Shown here: positions 17,625-26,487 of the stretch, piece after piece
How the letters are laid out: every line of letters starts with the position of its first letter
How positions within the stretch are numbered: position 1 is the stretch's first letter
Origin: Bacteroides graminisolvens DSM 19988 = JCM 15093
GTDB taxonomy: Bacteria; Bacteroidota; Bacteroidia; Bacteroidales; Bacteroidaceae
Assembly (NCBI RefSeq): GCF_000428125.1
Contig: NZ_KE386627.1
Location: 259,375 to 323,374 of the forward strand
Direction: 5' to 3'
DNA length: 64,000 bases
The notes under the pieces: model-generated
What the model was told of the DNA's origin: nothing
Seen by the model: only the letters and a program-made list of their open reading frames with translations
The model's database searches: none
Program-made: the position numbers and the translations under genes

Positions 17625-18233
17625 ATGAAACTGATTGTAATAACGACTCCGAATTACTTTGTAGAAGAGGATAAAATCATTACTACTCTCTTCGAAGAAG
17701 GACTGGATATCCTTCACTTACGTAAGCCCGACATGCCGGCTATTTATGCGGAAAGACTGCTTACTTTGATACCCGAGAAGTATCATCGTCGCATCGTAAC
17801 GCATGACCATTTTTATTTGAAAAATGAGTTTGATTTGATGGGTATTCACTTGAATCGTCGTAATCCGGAGGAACCTCATGATTACCATGGACATGTGAGT
17901 TTCTCTTGTCATTCCTTGGAAGAGGTTGAGCAGTACAAAGATAAATACGAATATGTTTTTCTGAGTCCGGTTTACCCCAGTATATCGAAAGCTTCTTACG
18001 AGCCTCCTTATACGCCTGAGGAAATAAGAGAAGCAGTTGCCAAAAAGATTATTGATAAGAAAGTGATCGCTTTAGGAGGCATAACTCCTGAAACATTACC
18101 CGAAATAAAAGATTTCGGATTTGGTGGTGCGGCTGTATTAGGTGATCTTTGGAATAAGTTTGATGCATGTACTGAAATAAACTACAAAGGTATTGTAGAG
18201 CATTTCCGACAGTTAAAAGAAATGGCGGAATAA
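17625..18233 (+). CDS. ThiE/TenI-family thiamine phosphate synthase-like protein
   Basis: The 202-residue TIM-barrel protein is related to ThiE and TenI: LDILHLRKPDM, RIVTHDHFYL, MGIHLNRR, SFSCHSLEE, YVFLSPVYPSISKASYEPP and ALGGIT. Against the operon ThiE, the DDYVEVA element is HDHFYL and the GKNDM loop is NRRNP, which fits a TenI-like thiazole tautomerase or a second synthase rather than a duplicate. It follows thiF but has its own exact promoter, so it may escape TPP control. A terminator follows. The family is certain; the reaction is uncertain. Confidence 0.82.
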   Translation: MKLIVITTPNYFVEEDKIITTLFEEGLDILHLRKPDMPAIYAERLLTLIPEKYHRRIVTHDHFYLKNEFDLMGIHLNRRNPEEPHDYHGHVSFSCHSLEEVEQYKDKYEYVFLSPVYPSISKASYEPPYTPEEIREAVAKKIIDKKVIALGGITPETLPEIKDFGFGGAAVLGDLWNKFDACTEINYKGIVEHFRQLKEMAE

Positions 18234-18263
18234 ACAGAATCATCATTATACACAATATAAACA

Positions 18264-18292
18264 GGGCTGCCTAAAAAGCAGCCCCATTTTTT
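18264..18292 (+). terminator. Terminator after the ThiE/TenI-like gene
   Basis: GGGCTGC (18264-18270) and GCAGCCC (18278-18284) form a GC-rich stem followed by CATTTTTT on the plus strand. The opposite strand has only a broken T-run, so it probably serves mainly the plus strand. Confidence 0.78.
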
Positions 18293-18321
18293 GATATAAA
18301 AAACTTAAATTTAAGGATAAA

Positions 18322-21042
18322 TCATTCTTCAATGGCTGCCTGCGCTGCTGCTAAGCGAGCAATGGGCACCCTGAAAGGAGAACAGCTTACGTAATTGAGT
18401 CCCACTTTATGGCAGAACTTCACAGAAGAAGGTTCACCACCGTGTTCACCGCAAATACCACATTTCAAATCGGGACGAACAGAACGTCCTTTCTCGGTTG
18501 CCATTCTTACCAGCTGTCCCACTCCATTCTGATCCAGTACTTGGAATGGGTCTACCTTTAATATTTTCTTTTCCAGATATACCGGGAGGAAAGAAGCAAT
18601 GTCATCACGAGAGTAACCAAATGTCATTTGTGTGAGGTCATTGGTTCCAAAGGAGAAGAATTCTGCCGATGCGGCAATTTTGTTGGCTGTAAGTGCTGCA
18701 CGAGGTATTTCAATCATCGTACCTACTTTAAACTCAATGCGCGTTCCCTTTTCGGCAAATAAAGCTTCAGCCTCGCTGCGAATCACCTTTTCTTGTTCGT
18801 TGAATTCGTACACAATTCCGGTAAGCGGAACCATGATTTCAGGTATTGTTGTTATGCCTTCTTTTTTCAGTTCAAGTGCAGCTCCCAGAATGGCACGAGT
18901 CTGCATTTGAGTTATTTCAGGATACGTGTTTCCTAAGCGACATCCGCGGTGTCCTAACATAGGGTTGTGTTCGCACAAAGATTCCACACGCTGCTGAATA
19001 TACGCAAGCGTAACTCCCATGGCTTCTGCCATTTCTTCCTGACCTTTCAAATCATGCGGAACAAACTCATGCAAAGGAGGATCCAGCAAGCGAACTGTAA
19101 CCGGATAGCCTTGCATGGCTTTAAATATTCCTTTAAAATCATCTTGCTGATAAGGTAATATTTTGGCTAAAGCTTTGCGTCTGCCTTCAGCATCAACAGC
19201 CAGAATCATTTCGCGCATGGCTTTAATCTTTTCACCTTCAAAGAACATGTGTTCTGTGCGGCACAAACCGATACCGACTGCACCAAAATTACGGGCAACA
19301 GCAGCATCGTGAGGCGTGTCGGCATTAGTTCTTACTTGTAATTTGGTATATTTATCGGCAAGTTTCATTAATTCAGAGAAGTCGCCCGATAACTCGGCAG
19401 CCCGAGTTTCTACTTTGCCTTGGTAAACCTCTCCTGTACTACCGTTAATTGAGATGAAATCACCTTCTTTTAACACGGTTCCGTCAATCTCTACCGTACG
19501 AGCTTTGTAATCAATATTGAGAGCACCTGCACCTGATACACAGCATTTACCCATTCCTCTTGCCACTACAGCTGCATGCGAAGTCATACCCCCGCGAGCC
19601 GTGAGAATACCTTGTGCTACTTGCATTCCGGCCAAGTCTTCTGGAGAAGTTTCCAGACGAACCATCACCACCTTTTTACCGGCGGCATGCCATTCGGCTG
19701 CATCATCAGCAAAGAATACAATTTGTCCGGTGGCAGCCCCAGGCGAAGCCGGAAGTCCACGAGTCAGTACAGTGGCCTGACTTAAAGCTATTTTATCAAA
19801 TACCGGATGAAGCAGTTCATCCAATTTATTAGGTTCTACGCGAAGTATAGCAGTTTTCTCGTCAATCATTCCCTGATGTAACAAGTCCATGGCAATTTTA
19901 ACCATAGCAGCACCGGTACGTTTACCGTTACGCGTTTGCAGGAACCACAACTTGCCCTCCTGAACGGTAAATTCCATGTCTTGCATGTCACGATAATGAT
20001 TTTCCAGTTTGGTTTGTAAGCGATCAAGCTCAGCATAAATCTCGGGCATAGCCTCTTCCATTGACGGGTAACATTTAGAACGAGTCTCCTCACTAACGCC
20101 TGCCAAAGCAGCCCAACGTTGCGAACCGATGAGTGTAATTTGTTGTGGAGTGCGTATTCCGGCTACCACATCTTCGCCTTGTGCATTGATCAGATATTCG
20201 CCGTTGAAAAGATCTTCACCGGTACCGGCATCGCGTGAAAAACACACTCCTGTTGCCGATGTTTCGCCCATATTTCCAAATACCATGGCTTGCACGGTAA
20301 CAGCCGTTCCCCATTCGTCGGGTATACCTTCCATTTTGCGGTACAAGATGGCACGTTCGTTCATCCAGGAATTAAATACGGCACATACAGCCCCCCATAA
20401 CTGTTCGAAAGCAGATGCAGGGAAATCCTTACCGGTACGTTCTTTCACAGCTGCTTTGAACTTAGCCACGAGTTCTTTCAGATCCTCTACCTTGAGTTCA
20501 TTGTCGAGCTTAACACCCTTGGCGTGTTTCACTTCCTCAATGATTTCCTCAAAAGGATCAATTTCTTCTTTGTTTGAAGGTTTCATACCAAGTACCACAT
20601 CGCCATACATCTGAACAAAACGACGGTATGAATCCCATGCAAAACGTGCATTGCCTGTTTTACGGGTTAATCCTTCAACCACCTCGTCGTTTAAACCTAA
20701 ATTCAGAATCGTATCCATCATACCGGGCATGGAAGCACGAGCTCCGGAACGTACGGAAACCAATAAAGGATTTTCCACGTCACCGAATTTGGATCTCATC
20801 AATGTTTCAATATGTGCAATGGCTTGTTCAACCTCTTTTTTAAGTAGGGCAACCACTTTGTTATGACCTAGTTCATAGTATTCAGTACAAACTTCAGTGG
20901 TTATTGTAAATCCGGGAGGTACCGGAACGCCAATCAGGTTCATTTCTGCCAGGTTTGCCCCTTTGCCGCCTAAAAGGTTTTTCATGTCGGCTCTACCTTC
21001 GGCTTGTCCGTTCCCGAAGGTGTAGACTCTTTTTTTGTCCAT
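18322..21042 (-). CDS. ppdK: Pyruvate, phosphate dikinase
   Basis: The gene encodes 906 residues from the ATG at 21042 (MDKKRVYTFGNG). An upstream frame to 21084 is ruled out as start because the -7 promoter box covers it. The enzyme interconverts pyruvate, ATP and phosphate with PEP, AMP and pyrophosphate through a phosphohistidine. Domain order is the N-terminal ATP-grasp domain (GGKGANLAEM, SVRSGARASMPGMMDTILNLGLND), the swivelling domain with the phospho-His in GGMTSHAAVVARGMGK (around residue 450) and the C-terminal PEP-binding barrel (GIGLCRTEHMF, GTNDLTQM, KCGICGEHGG with the catalytic Cys). It is monocistronic in glycolysis/gluconeogenesis. Confidence 0.96.
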   Translation of the reverse strand: MDKKRVYTFGNGQAEGRADMKNLLGGKGANLAEMNLIGVPVPPGFTITTEVCTEYYELGHNKVVALLKKEVEQAIAHIETLMRSKFGDVENPLLVSVRSGARASMPGMMDTILNLGLNDEVVEGLTRKTGNARFAWDSYRRFVQMYGDVVLGMKPSNKEEIDPFEEIIEEVKHAKGVKLDNELKVEDLKELVAKFKAAVKERTGKDFPASAFEQLWGAVCAVFNSWMNERAILYRKMEGIPDEWGTAVTVQAMVFGNMGETSATGVCFSRDAGTGEDLFNGEYLINAQGEDVVAGIRTPQQITLIGSQRWAALAGVSEETRSKCYPSMEEAMPEIYAELDRLQTKLENHYRDMQDMEFTVQEGKLWFLQTRNGKRTGAAMVKIAMDLLHQGMIDEKTAILRVEPNKLDELLHPVFDKIALSQATVLTRGLPASPGAATGQIVFFADDAAEWHAAGKKVVMVRLETSPEDLAGMQVAQGILTARGGMTSHAAVVARGMGKCCVSGAGALNIDYKARTVEIDGTVLKEGDFISINGSTGEVYQGKVETRAAELSGDFSELMKLADKYTKLQVRTNADTPHDAAVARNFGAVGIGLCRTEHMFFEGEKIKAMREMILAVDAEGRRKALAKILPYQQDDFKGIFKAMQGYPVTVRLLDPPLHEFVPHDLKGQEEMAEAMGVTLAYIQQRVESLCEHNPMLGHRGCRLGNTYPEITQMQTRAILGAALELKKEGITTIPEIMVPLTGIVYEFNEQEKVIRSEAEALFAEKGTRIEFKVGTMIEIPRAALTANKIAASAEFFSFGTNDLTQMTFGYSRDDIASFLPVYLEKKILKVDPFQVLDQNGVGQLVRMATEKGRSVRPDLKCGICGEHGGEPSSVKFCHKVGLNYVSCSPFRVPIARLAAAQAAIEE

Positions 21043-21081
21043 AAGTGTGTGTTTAAAGTTATATAAGGTTTTTTCTGTTCG

Positions 21082-21111
21082 CAAAACTAATGATATTTTG
21101 GAGACTGCAAA
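21082..21111 (-). promoter_or_regulatory. Promoter of ppdK
   Basis: On the minus strand TTTG (21111-21108), 18 nt, TAGTTTTG (21089-21082). This puts the transcription start near 21075, downstream of the first possible start codon, and so supports translation from 21042. Confidence 0.75.
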
Positions 21112-21203
21112 ACATTTCAGGGAAAAATATTCACGTTAAATGTAATTTCAAGATGGCAATATTTAATATTTATAGAGATAGAGAGAATTCTCCCAAAAAT
21201 GCT

Positions 21204-21211
21204 TATTTTTG
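21204..21211 (+). promoter_or_regulatory. -7 promoter box of rlmD
   Basis: TATTTTTG matches TAnnTTTG, 28 nt before the GTG at 21240. It argues against the upstream in-frame ATG codons as starts. No clear -33 box is seen. Confidence 0.5.
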
Positions 21212-21239
21212 CAAAATAATTAATTATACTGGTGTAAAA

Positions 21240-22667
21240 GTGGCAAGAAAGAAAAAAGAACTTCCCTTTTTGGAGAAGGTGACTATAAAAGATGTGGCGG
21301 CTGAAGGAAAAGCAATTGCTAAGATTGACGATTTGGTAGTGTTTGTTCCCTTTGTTGTGCCCGGAGATGTGGTCGATTTACAAGTCAAGAGAAAGAAAAA
21401 CAAATATGCGGAAGCTGAAGCTGTGAAATTCCATGAGTATTCACCTGTCCGTGAGGTAGCATTTTGTGAACATTACGGTGTGTGTGGCGGATGCAAATGG
21501 CAAATCTTACCTTATCAAGAACAAATAAAGTACAAGCAGAAACAAGTAACGGACAACCTGACCCGCATCGGAAAAATTGAACTTCCGGAGATTTCTCCTA
21601 TTCTGGGATCTGAGAAGACAACGTTTTACCGTAACAAGCTGGAATTCACTTTCTCTAATAAGCGTTGGCTTACTTATGAGGAAGTAAAGCAAAACGTAAC
21701 TTATGATCAGATGAATGCAGTGGGATTTCACATTCCCAATGCGTTTGATAAAGTGCTGGCCATAGAGAAATGCTGGTTACAAGATGATATTTCAAACCGT
21801 ATACGTAATGCCGTACGTGACTATGCCTATGAACATAATTATAGCTTCTTTGACTTGCGCAATCAGGTAGGTATGCTTCGTAACATGATTATTCGTACCT
21901 CTACTACGGGAGAACTGATGGTCATTCTTATCTGCCGCATTGACGAAGAACACCATGAGGAAGAAATGGTACTCTTTAAGAAACTGTTGCAGCACATGGC
22001 AGATTCTTTCCCCGAAATAACTTCTCTCCTTTATATTATTAATAATAAATGCAACGATACGATAACAGACAGAGACGTGTTTGTCTTCAAAGGGAACGAT
22101 TACATTTATGAGGAGATGGAAGGATTGAAATTTAAAATCGGTCCGAAGTCATTCTATCAAACCAATTCCGAACAAGCTTATAATTTGTATAAGATAACTC
22201 GAAACTTCGCACAACTAACGGGCAATGAGCTGGTATATGATTTGTATACGGGTACAGGTACTATTGCCAATTTCGTTGCAAGCAAGGCCAAACAGGTTAT
22301 TGGTATTGAATACGTTCCCGAGGCTATTGAAGATGCTAAGGTGAATGCTGATATTAACGGCATCAAGAATACGTTGTTCTTCGCCGGTGATATGAAAGAC
22401 ATGCTGACGCAAGATTTTATCAACCAATATGGCAGACCGGATGTGATTATTACCGATCCTCCCCGTGCCGGTATGCATCAGGATGTAGTAGATGTTATTT
22501 TGTTTGCAGAACCTCAACGTATTGTTTATGTGAGTTGCAATCCGGCAACGCAAGCGCGTGATTTGGCTTTGTTGGATGAAAAATATAAAGTGACTGCCGT
22601 GCAACCGGTAGATATGTTCCCGCATACGCATCACGTTGAGAATGTGGTATTGCTTGAAAAGCGATAA
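21240..22667 (+). CDS. rlmD: 23S rRNA (uracil-C5)-methyltransferase, RlmD/RumA family
   Basis: The gene encodes 475 residues from the GTG at 21240 (VARKKKELPFLEKV), chosen because conserved sequence begins there and a promoter box lies inside the longer frame. The enzyme methylates a specific uridine of 23S rRNA (U1939 in E. coli) using SAM. It has an N-terminal TRAM RNA-binding domain (VTIKDVAAEGKAIAKIDDLVVFVPFVVPGDVV), a [4Fe-4S] cluster site CEHYGVCGGC, the SAM site DLYTGTGTIANF, TDPPRAGMH and the catalytic cysteine motif VYVSCNPATQARDL. TrmA-family paralogues share this layout, so the exact target base is inferred. The RluA-family gene follows 39 nt later. Confidence 0.9.
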   Translation: MARKKKELPFLEKVTIKDVAAEGKAIAKIDDLVVFVPFVVPGDVVDLQVKRKKNKYAEAEAVKFHEYSPVREVAFCEHYGVCGGCKWQILPYQEQIKYKQKQVTDNLTRIGKIELPEISPILGSEKTTFYRNKLEFTFSNKRWLTYEEVKQNVTYDQMNAVGFHIPNAFDKVLAIEKCWLQDDISNRIRNAVRDYAYEHNYSFFDLRNQVGMLRNMIIRTSTTGELMVILICRIDEEHHEEEMVLFKKLLQHMADSFPEITSLLYIINNKCNDTITDRDVFVFKGNDYIYEEMEGLKFKIGPKSFYQTNSEQAYNLYKITRNFAQLTGNELVYDLYTGTGTIANFVASKAKQVIGIEYVPEAIEDAKVNADINGIKNTLFFAGDMKDMLTQDFINQYGRPDVIITDPPRAGMHQDVVDVILFAEPQRIVYVSCNPATQARDLALLDEKYKVTAVQPVDMFPHTHHVENVVLLEKR

Positions 22668-22706
22668 AAACCGGACCGTATGAATGGTCTTTATAAATGA
22701 TGAATT

Positions 22707-23678
22707 ATGGTGATAACCAAAAAGAAAAAAGAAAAGAAGAGTAAGCCTGTAGCAAGAGCTAAGGCAAAATATACAGCGTATTCTGTGAAAGAGGCCAGCG
22801 AACTGATGGATTTCTTGATGAATAAGATAGACGGTATAAGCAGAACTACAGCGAAATCTCTGTTGAGCAAGCGCATGGTTATGGTCGACAATGTGATCCG
22901 CACGCAATATAATCATCCGCTTAAGCCGGGTATGAAAGTGCAGGTGAGCAAAAATAAAGGCAATAAAGAATTTAGAAGCAGTCTCCTGAAACTGGTATAC
23001 GAAGATGCATATCTTTTGGTGGTTGATAAACGCGAAGGACTTCTCACAATAGGAACTGATAAGCAAAAGGAACGTACTGCTCACAGCATCTTGAATGAAT
23101 ATGTGCAACGTTCGGGCAAAAACCATAGAATATATGTGGTACATCGCTTAGACCGTGATACATCGGGCTTATTGGTTTTTGCCAAGGATGAGAAGACCAA
23201 AATTACTTTGCAGGATTATTGGGACAGAATTGTGAAAGACAGAAGGTATGTGGCTGTTGTATCGGGTGAGGTGGAGAAAGACGGTGGTACCATTACTTCG
23301 TGGTTGAAAGACAACAAGGTGTTTATCACTTACTCAAGCATGACCAATAACGGAGGTGATAAAGCCATTACGCATTACAAGGTAATCAAAAGAGCAAATG
23401 GTTATTCATTGCTGGAACTTGAACTGGAAACGGGACGCAAAAATCAGATTCGCGTACACATGCAAGATCTCAAACATCCGGTTCTGGGAGATGTGAAATA
23501 CGGTGATGGTAACAATCCGATTGGACGCTTGGCATTACATGCCTACAAACTCTCATTCTATCATCCTGTAACCGATGAGTTGTTAGAGTTTGAAACACCT
23601 TATCCTTCGGAATTCAGGAAAATCATGTTGAAACAAAAGACAGCAAAACCAAAGGAAGATGTCATTGATACAGAATAA
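22707..23678 (+). CDS. RluA-family pseudouridine synthase
   Basis: The 323-residue enzyme converts uridine to pseudouridine in rRNA or tRNA. A lysine-rich N-terminus (KKKKEKKSKP) is followed by an S4-like RNA-binding segment (about 37-95, LMNKIDGISRTTAKSLLSKRMVMVDNVI) and the catalytic domain with the key Asp in VHRLDRDTSGLLVFAK, then DRRYVAVVSG, ELETGRKNQIRVHM, HPVLGDVKYG and LALHAYKLSF. It belongs to the RluC/RluD branch, but the site cannot be assigned. It is probably co-transcribed with rlmD, giving a two-gene rRNA modification unit ended by a bidirectional terminator. Confidence 0.92.
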   Translation: MVITKKKKEKKSKPVARAKAKYTAYSVKEASELMDFLMNKIDGISRTTAKSLLSKRMVMVDNVIRTQYNHPLKPGMKVQVSKNKGNKEFRSSLLKLVYEDAYLLVVDKREGLLTIGTDKQKERTAHSILNEYVQRSGKNHRIYVVHRLDRDTSGLLVFAKDEKTKITLQDYWDRIVKDRRYVAVVSGEVEKDGGTITSWLKDNKVFITYSSMTNNGGDKAITHYKVIKRANGYSLLELELETGRKNQIRVHMQDLKHPVLGDVKYGDGNNPIGRLALHAYKLSFYHPVTDELLEFETPYPSEFRKIMLKQKTAKPKEDVIDTE

Positions 23679-23710
23679 TCTGAAGCGGCTATTCTCTTGA
23701 TAATTACATA

Positions 23711-23750
23711 AAAAAAGAGTGCTTTTCATTACGAAGAGCACTCTTTTTTA
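23711..23750. terminator. Bidirectional terminator
   Basis: AAAAAAGAGTGCT (23712-23724) pairs with AGCACTCTTTTTT (23737-23749); the A-run before and T-run after make it work on both strands. It lies between the convergent RluA-family gene and the lipoprotein gene at 23776. Confidence 0.85.
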
Positions 23751-23775
23751 TATATAGATAAACACTTGGTCTGTC

Positions 23776-24201
23776 TTAGTTCAAGATGACAGAATTAGTA
23801 AAAGTAGATTTCACTCCATCAAATACTCCCGAAAGATAATCATTTCTCACCCAAACATCATCAAAATAAATAAAATCATTCGATCCGTATTTTAAGACCA
23901 ACCCTTCTCTGTTATCGTTTTGCCAATACCACGTAAAACTAAAGGTTTCCGTTTTATAAGGTGTTTGTAAGTAACCGTTATAGTAGCGTTGGTAAATAAA
24001 TATTTCGCGACCCGAACCGTTGTAGGCAAATTCCAATTGATGCGTACAATGATCCTCGGAGGTTATATTATACCCCTCCACCCATAGTTGATTACATAAT
24101 TTTGATTCACTGTTTTGGAAATCTTCATTTTCTTCGCAGGAAGTTAACCCCAGAACTGTGATTACCGCAAGTAAGATGCTTACATAGTTTAATTTTCTCA
24201 T
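23776..24201 (-). CDS. Hypothetical lipoprotein
   Basis: The 141-residue protein has a type II signal peptide and lipobox GLTSC (Cys22), followed by acidic EENED as in surface-directed Bacteroidetes lipoproteins. The mature part is rich in Trp, Tyr and Asn with a beta-strand pattern (EIFIYQRYYNGYLQTPY, FSFTWYWQNDN, FIYFDDVWVRNDYLSGVFDG), perhaps a small beta-barrel or lipocalin-like fold. I do not recognise the family. It is a single gene with its own -7 box TATCTTTG 43 nt upstream and a terminator behind it. Confidence 0.7.
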   Translation of the reverse strand: MRKLNYVSILLAVITVLGLTSCEENEDFQNSESKLCNQLWVEGYNITSEDHCTHQLEFAYNGSGREIFIYQRYYNGYLQTPYKTETFSFTWYWQNDNREGLVLKYGSNDFIYFDDVWVRNDYLSGVFDGVKSTFTNSVILN

Positions 24202-24243
24202 TTTAGTTTTTATTATATAATTGATACTTAATTAAATTTGGTG

Positions 24244-24251
24244 CAAAGATA
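24244..24251 (-). promoter_or_regulatory. -7 promoter box of the lipoprotein gene
   Basis: TATCTTTG on the minus strand matches TAnnTTTG; the start codon at 24201 is 43 nt downstream. Confidence 0.6.
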
Positions 24252-24329
24252 AAATTATATTTGAAAGATTCTTTTGTTATTTATACTTTTTTTGCACAAC
24301 AACGGGTGATAACGAACTCTAAAAAGATG

Positions 24330-24337
24330 TATATTTG
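24330..24337 (+). promoter_or_regulatory. -7 promoter box of tRNA-Ser
   Basis: TATATTTG matches TAnnTTTG, 12 nt before the first base of tRNA-Ser. The -33 position has no TTTG. Confidence 0.55.
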
Positions 24338-24349
24338 CGCCCAAGTTAA

Positions 24350-24437
24350 GGAAAGATGCCAGAGTGATCGATCGGGACGGACTCGAAATCCGTTGTACGG
24401 CTTTGCTGTACCGTGGGTTTGAATCCCACTCTTTCCG
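24350..24437 (+). tRNA. tRNA-Ser (CGA)
   Basis: This is an 88-nt class II tRNA. The acceptor is GGAAAGA/TCTTTCC with discriminator G (the serine identity base), the anticodon stem ACGGA/TCCGT encloses loop CTCGAAA (anticodon CGA, reads UCG), the variable arm TGTACGGCTTTGCTGTACCG is long, and the T-arm is GTGGGTTTGAATCCCAC. CCA is not encoded. It is a single tRNA gene. Confidence 0.96.
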
Positions 24438-24456
24438 CTAAATTGTTCGTTGTGAT

Positions 24457-24490
24457 AAAGGTTGTCTGATTTATTGGGCAGCCTTTATTT
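24457..24490 (+). terminator. Terminator after tRNA-Ser
   Basis: AAAGGTTGTC (24457-24466) pairs with GGCAGCCTTT (24477-24486) using two G-U pairs, followed by ATTTATATAT. It overlaps the stop of the convergent phzF-like gene and may end both transcripts. Confidence 0.55.
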
Positions 24491-25384
24491 ATATATATAG
24501 TATTTCCCTTCAATTCTGGTCACGGCATTACCACCAAAGCAGACCCTAATCCCATTGCTTTCATCTTTCTGCATTTGCAACTTAACAACGTTATAATTGT
24601 CAATTAATCCATTTTGTTCTATCGTTAGCAATCCTTCCGTCCACCAATCGTTTTCTATTAAATAGTAACCAAAGGCGGAATTACCGGAGCCGGTAGCAGG
24701 ATCTTCAAGATAGCCGAATGTGGGTGCAAAAACTCTTGTCCTGTAATCATTTGTTTTGTTTCGTGTTTCGGCAGTATATACTTCAATAATATCAATCTGG
24801 CTTTTCACACAAAACCGTTTTAGTTCCTCCATATCGGGTTTTATTTTTATAATTGCTTCCAATGAAACAATGGGCACAATCAGCGTGGTTAACCCCGCAT
24901 TAATAACAGATATGGGGCGTTGCGTGTCGACTTCACCCAATGTAAGTTTCAGTTGTTTTTCCAATTCTGCACTGTCAATCAAGATTTTCTTGTGTTCCGG
25001 TACGGGTGACATGATGAAAACGGCATCTTCGGATTTCGTTTGATTGTAGACGGTGAGAGAACCTCTGTTGGTGTTTATTTTCAGGGTAGGAACTTCGGCC
25101 AAGAATTTATTTGTTTGGATCAGATCATACATGATTGCAATGGTTGCATGACCACAAAAATCGACTTCTCTTTCGGACGAATAGTAACGTAGATCGAATT
25201 CAAAATCATTAACTTGAGCTAGATATCCTACTTCATTGACAAAGCCTTTTAATTCTTTGGCTATTTGTTGCATCTCGGCAGTTGTTATATCTGCCAGTTC
25301 AGCCAAACGTATATAACCTGCCGGGTTTCCGGTTGAGCTTTCTGTTGCAAATGCATCAATCTTCTTAAAATTGAATTCTTTCAT
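24485..25384 (-). CDS. PhzF-family isomerase-like protein
   Basis: The 299-residue protein has the diaminopimelate-epimerase-like fold. KIDAFAT (7-13) with TGNPAG, the catalytic Glu in FVNEVGYL (about residue 51), YYSSEREVDFCGHAT (about 66-80) and EDPATGSGNSAFGYYL are the PhzF hallmarks. PhzF isomerises dihydro-hydroxyanthranilate in phenazine makers; with no phenazine genes here, this member is likely a general isomerase of unknown substrate. It is a single gene. A possible -7 box TATTTTTG lies far upstream at 25504-25497 (minus strand), leaving a leader of about 105 nt. Confidence 0.87.
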   Translation of the reverse strand: MKEFNFKKIDAFATESSTGNPAGYIRLAELADITTAEMQQIAKELKGFVNEVGYLAQVNDFEFDLRYYSSEREVDFCGHATIAIMYDLIQTNKFLAEVPTLKINTNRGSLTVYNQTKSEDAVFIMSPVPEHKKILIDSAELEKQLKLTLGEVDTQRPISVINAGLTTLIVPIVSLEAIIKIKPDMEELKRFCVKSQIDIIEVYTAETRNKTNDYRTRVFAPTFGYLEDPATGSGNSAFGYYLIENDWWTEGLLTIEQNGLIDNYNVVKLQMQKDESNGIRVCFGGNAVTRIEGKYYIYK

Positions 25385-25563
25385 CCTTCTTTTGAGTTTA
25401 GTTTTGTTCGTACCTCAGATATTGTCTGTGTTAGCTAATACAACAGATGTTTCCACTTGCCTGTCAGGTATCGACCAAGTAATAAATAAACCGCATCAAA
25501 AATACTTTTTTTTCTTAAATGTCCTTTCTTTTTTATTGAAAATAATGATTTAATTCATTCTCT

Positions 25564-25598
25564 TTTGATAAACGGATAAAATAAAAGCATTACTTTTG
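25564..25598 (+). promoter_or_regulatory. Promoter of map-rmuC
   Basis: TTTG (25564-25567), 23 nt, TACTTTTG (25591-25598). The spacing is slightly long. Because the -7 box covers the first possible start at 25598, translation should begin at 25619 or later. Confidence 0.6.
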
Positions 25599-25618
25599 TG
25601 AGACAAACTTCTTACAAG

Positions 25619-26473
25619 ATGAAAAAAATAATGAATGGTGGCCGGTTTACACCTAAAAACTATCCGGATGAAATGGAAGAAAGAATCCAAAAATATAGAA
25701 AGCAAGGCATTAAACTTCCTCCTAGAAAAGTTCTGAGAACACCGGAACAGATTGAAGGGATAAAGGCTAGTGCGCTTATCAATACAGGAGTACTTGACCA
25801 TGTAGCGGCACATATCCGTGAGGGAATGAGCACAGCCGAAATCGATAAGCTGGTGTATGACTATACGCTTGCCCATGGTGCCATCCCCGCTCCGCTCAAC
25901 TACGAAGGGTTCCCTAAAAGTGTTTGTACTTCAATTAATGATGTAGTGTGTCACGGCATTCCATCGGAACAAGAATTTCTGAAGAACGGCGATATTGTCA
26001 ATGTGGATGTTTCTACCATCTATAATGGTTATTTCTCGGATGCATCGCGCATGTTTATGATTGGCAATGTGCACCCGGCTATCAAAAGATTGGTAGATGT
26101 GACCAAAGAGTGCCTGGAAATTGGTATTCAAGCAGCGCAGCCCTGGGCCCGACTGGGTGATGTGGGTGCGGCCATTCAACAACACGCTGAAAAGAACGGT
26201 TACAGTGTGGTACGTGAGTTGTGCGGACATGGTGTTGGCATTAAGTTTCACGAAGAACCTGATGTAGAGCATTTTGGACGTAAAGGAACGGGAATGATGA
26301 TTTTGCCGGGCATGACTTTTACTATTGAACCGATGATTAATATGGGTAAGTGCGATGTTTTCATTGATGAGGAAGACGGATGGACTGTTTACACAGATGA
26401 TAGCATGCCGTCTGCTCAATGGGAGAAAATGATTCTGATTACGGAAACGGGCAACGAGGTGCTTACTTATTAA
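25619..26473 (+). CDS. map: Methionine aminopeptidase, type I
   Basis: The gene encodes 284 residues from the ATG at 25619 (MKKIMNGGRF). The enzyme removes the initiator Met from nascent proteins using a two-metal site. The five ligands are visible: Asp in VNVDVSTIYNGY, Asp in FSDASRMF, His in LCGHGVGIKFHEEP, Glu in FTIEPMINMG and Glu in ITETGNEVLTY. A 30-40 residue N-terminal extension rich in Lys and Pro precedes the catalytic domain, longer than in E. coli Map (264 residues). rmuC follows after 14 nt in the same transcript. This is a stand-alone copy, not the ribosomal-operon one. Confidence 0.93.
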   Translation: MKKIMNGGRFTPKNYPDEMEERIQKYRKQGIKLPPRKVLRTPEQIEGIKASALINTGVLDHVAAHIREGMSTAEIDKLVYDYTLAHGAIPAPLNYEGFPKSVCTSINDVVCHGIPSEQEFLKNGDIVNVDVSTIYNGYFSDASRMFMIGNVHPAIKRLVDVTKECLEIGIQAAQPWARLGDVGAAIQQHAEKNGYSVVRELCGHGVGIKFHEEPDVEHFGRKGTGMMILPGMTFTIEPMINMGKCDVFIDEEDGWTVYTDDSMPSAQWEKMILITETGNEVLTY

Positions 26474-26487
26474 TCGCTTACTACTTT

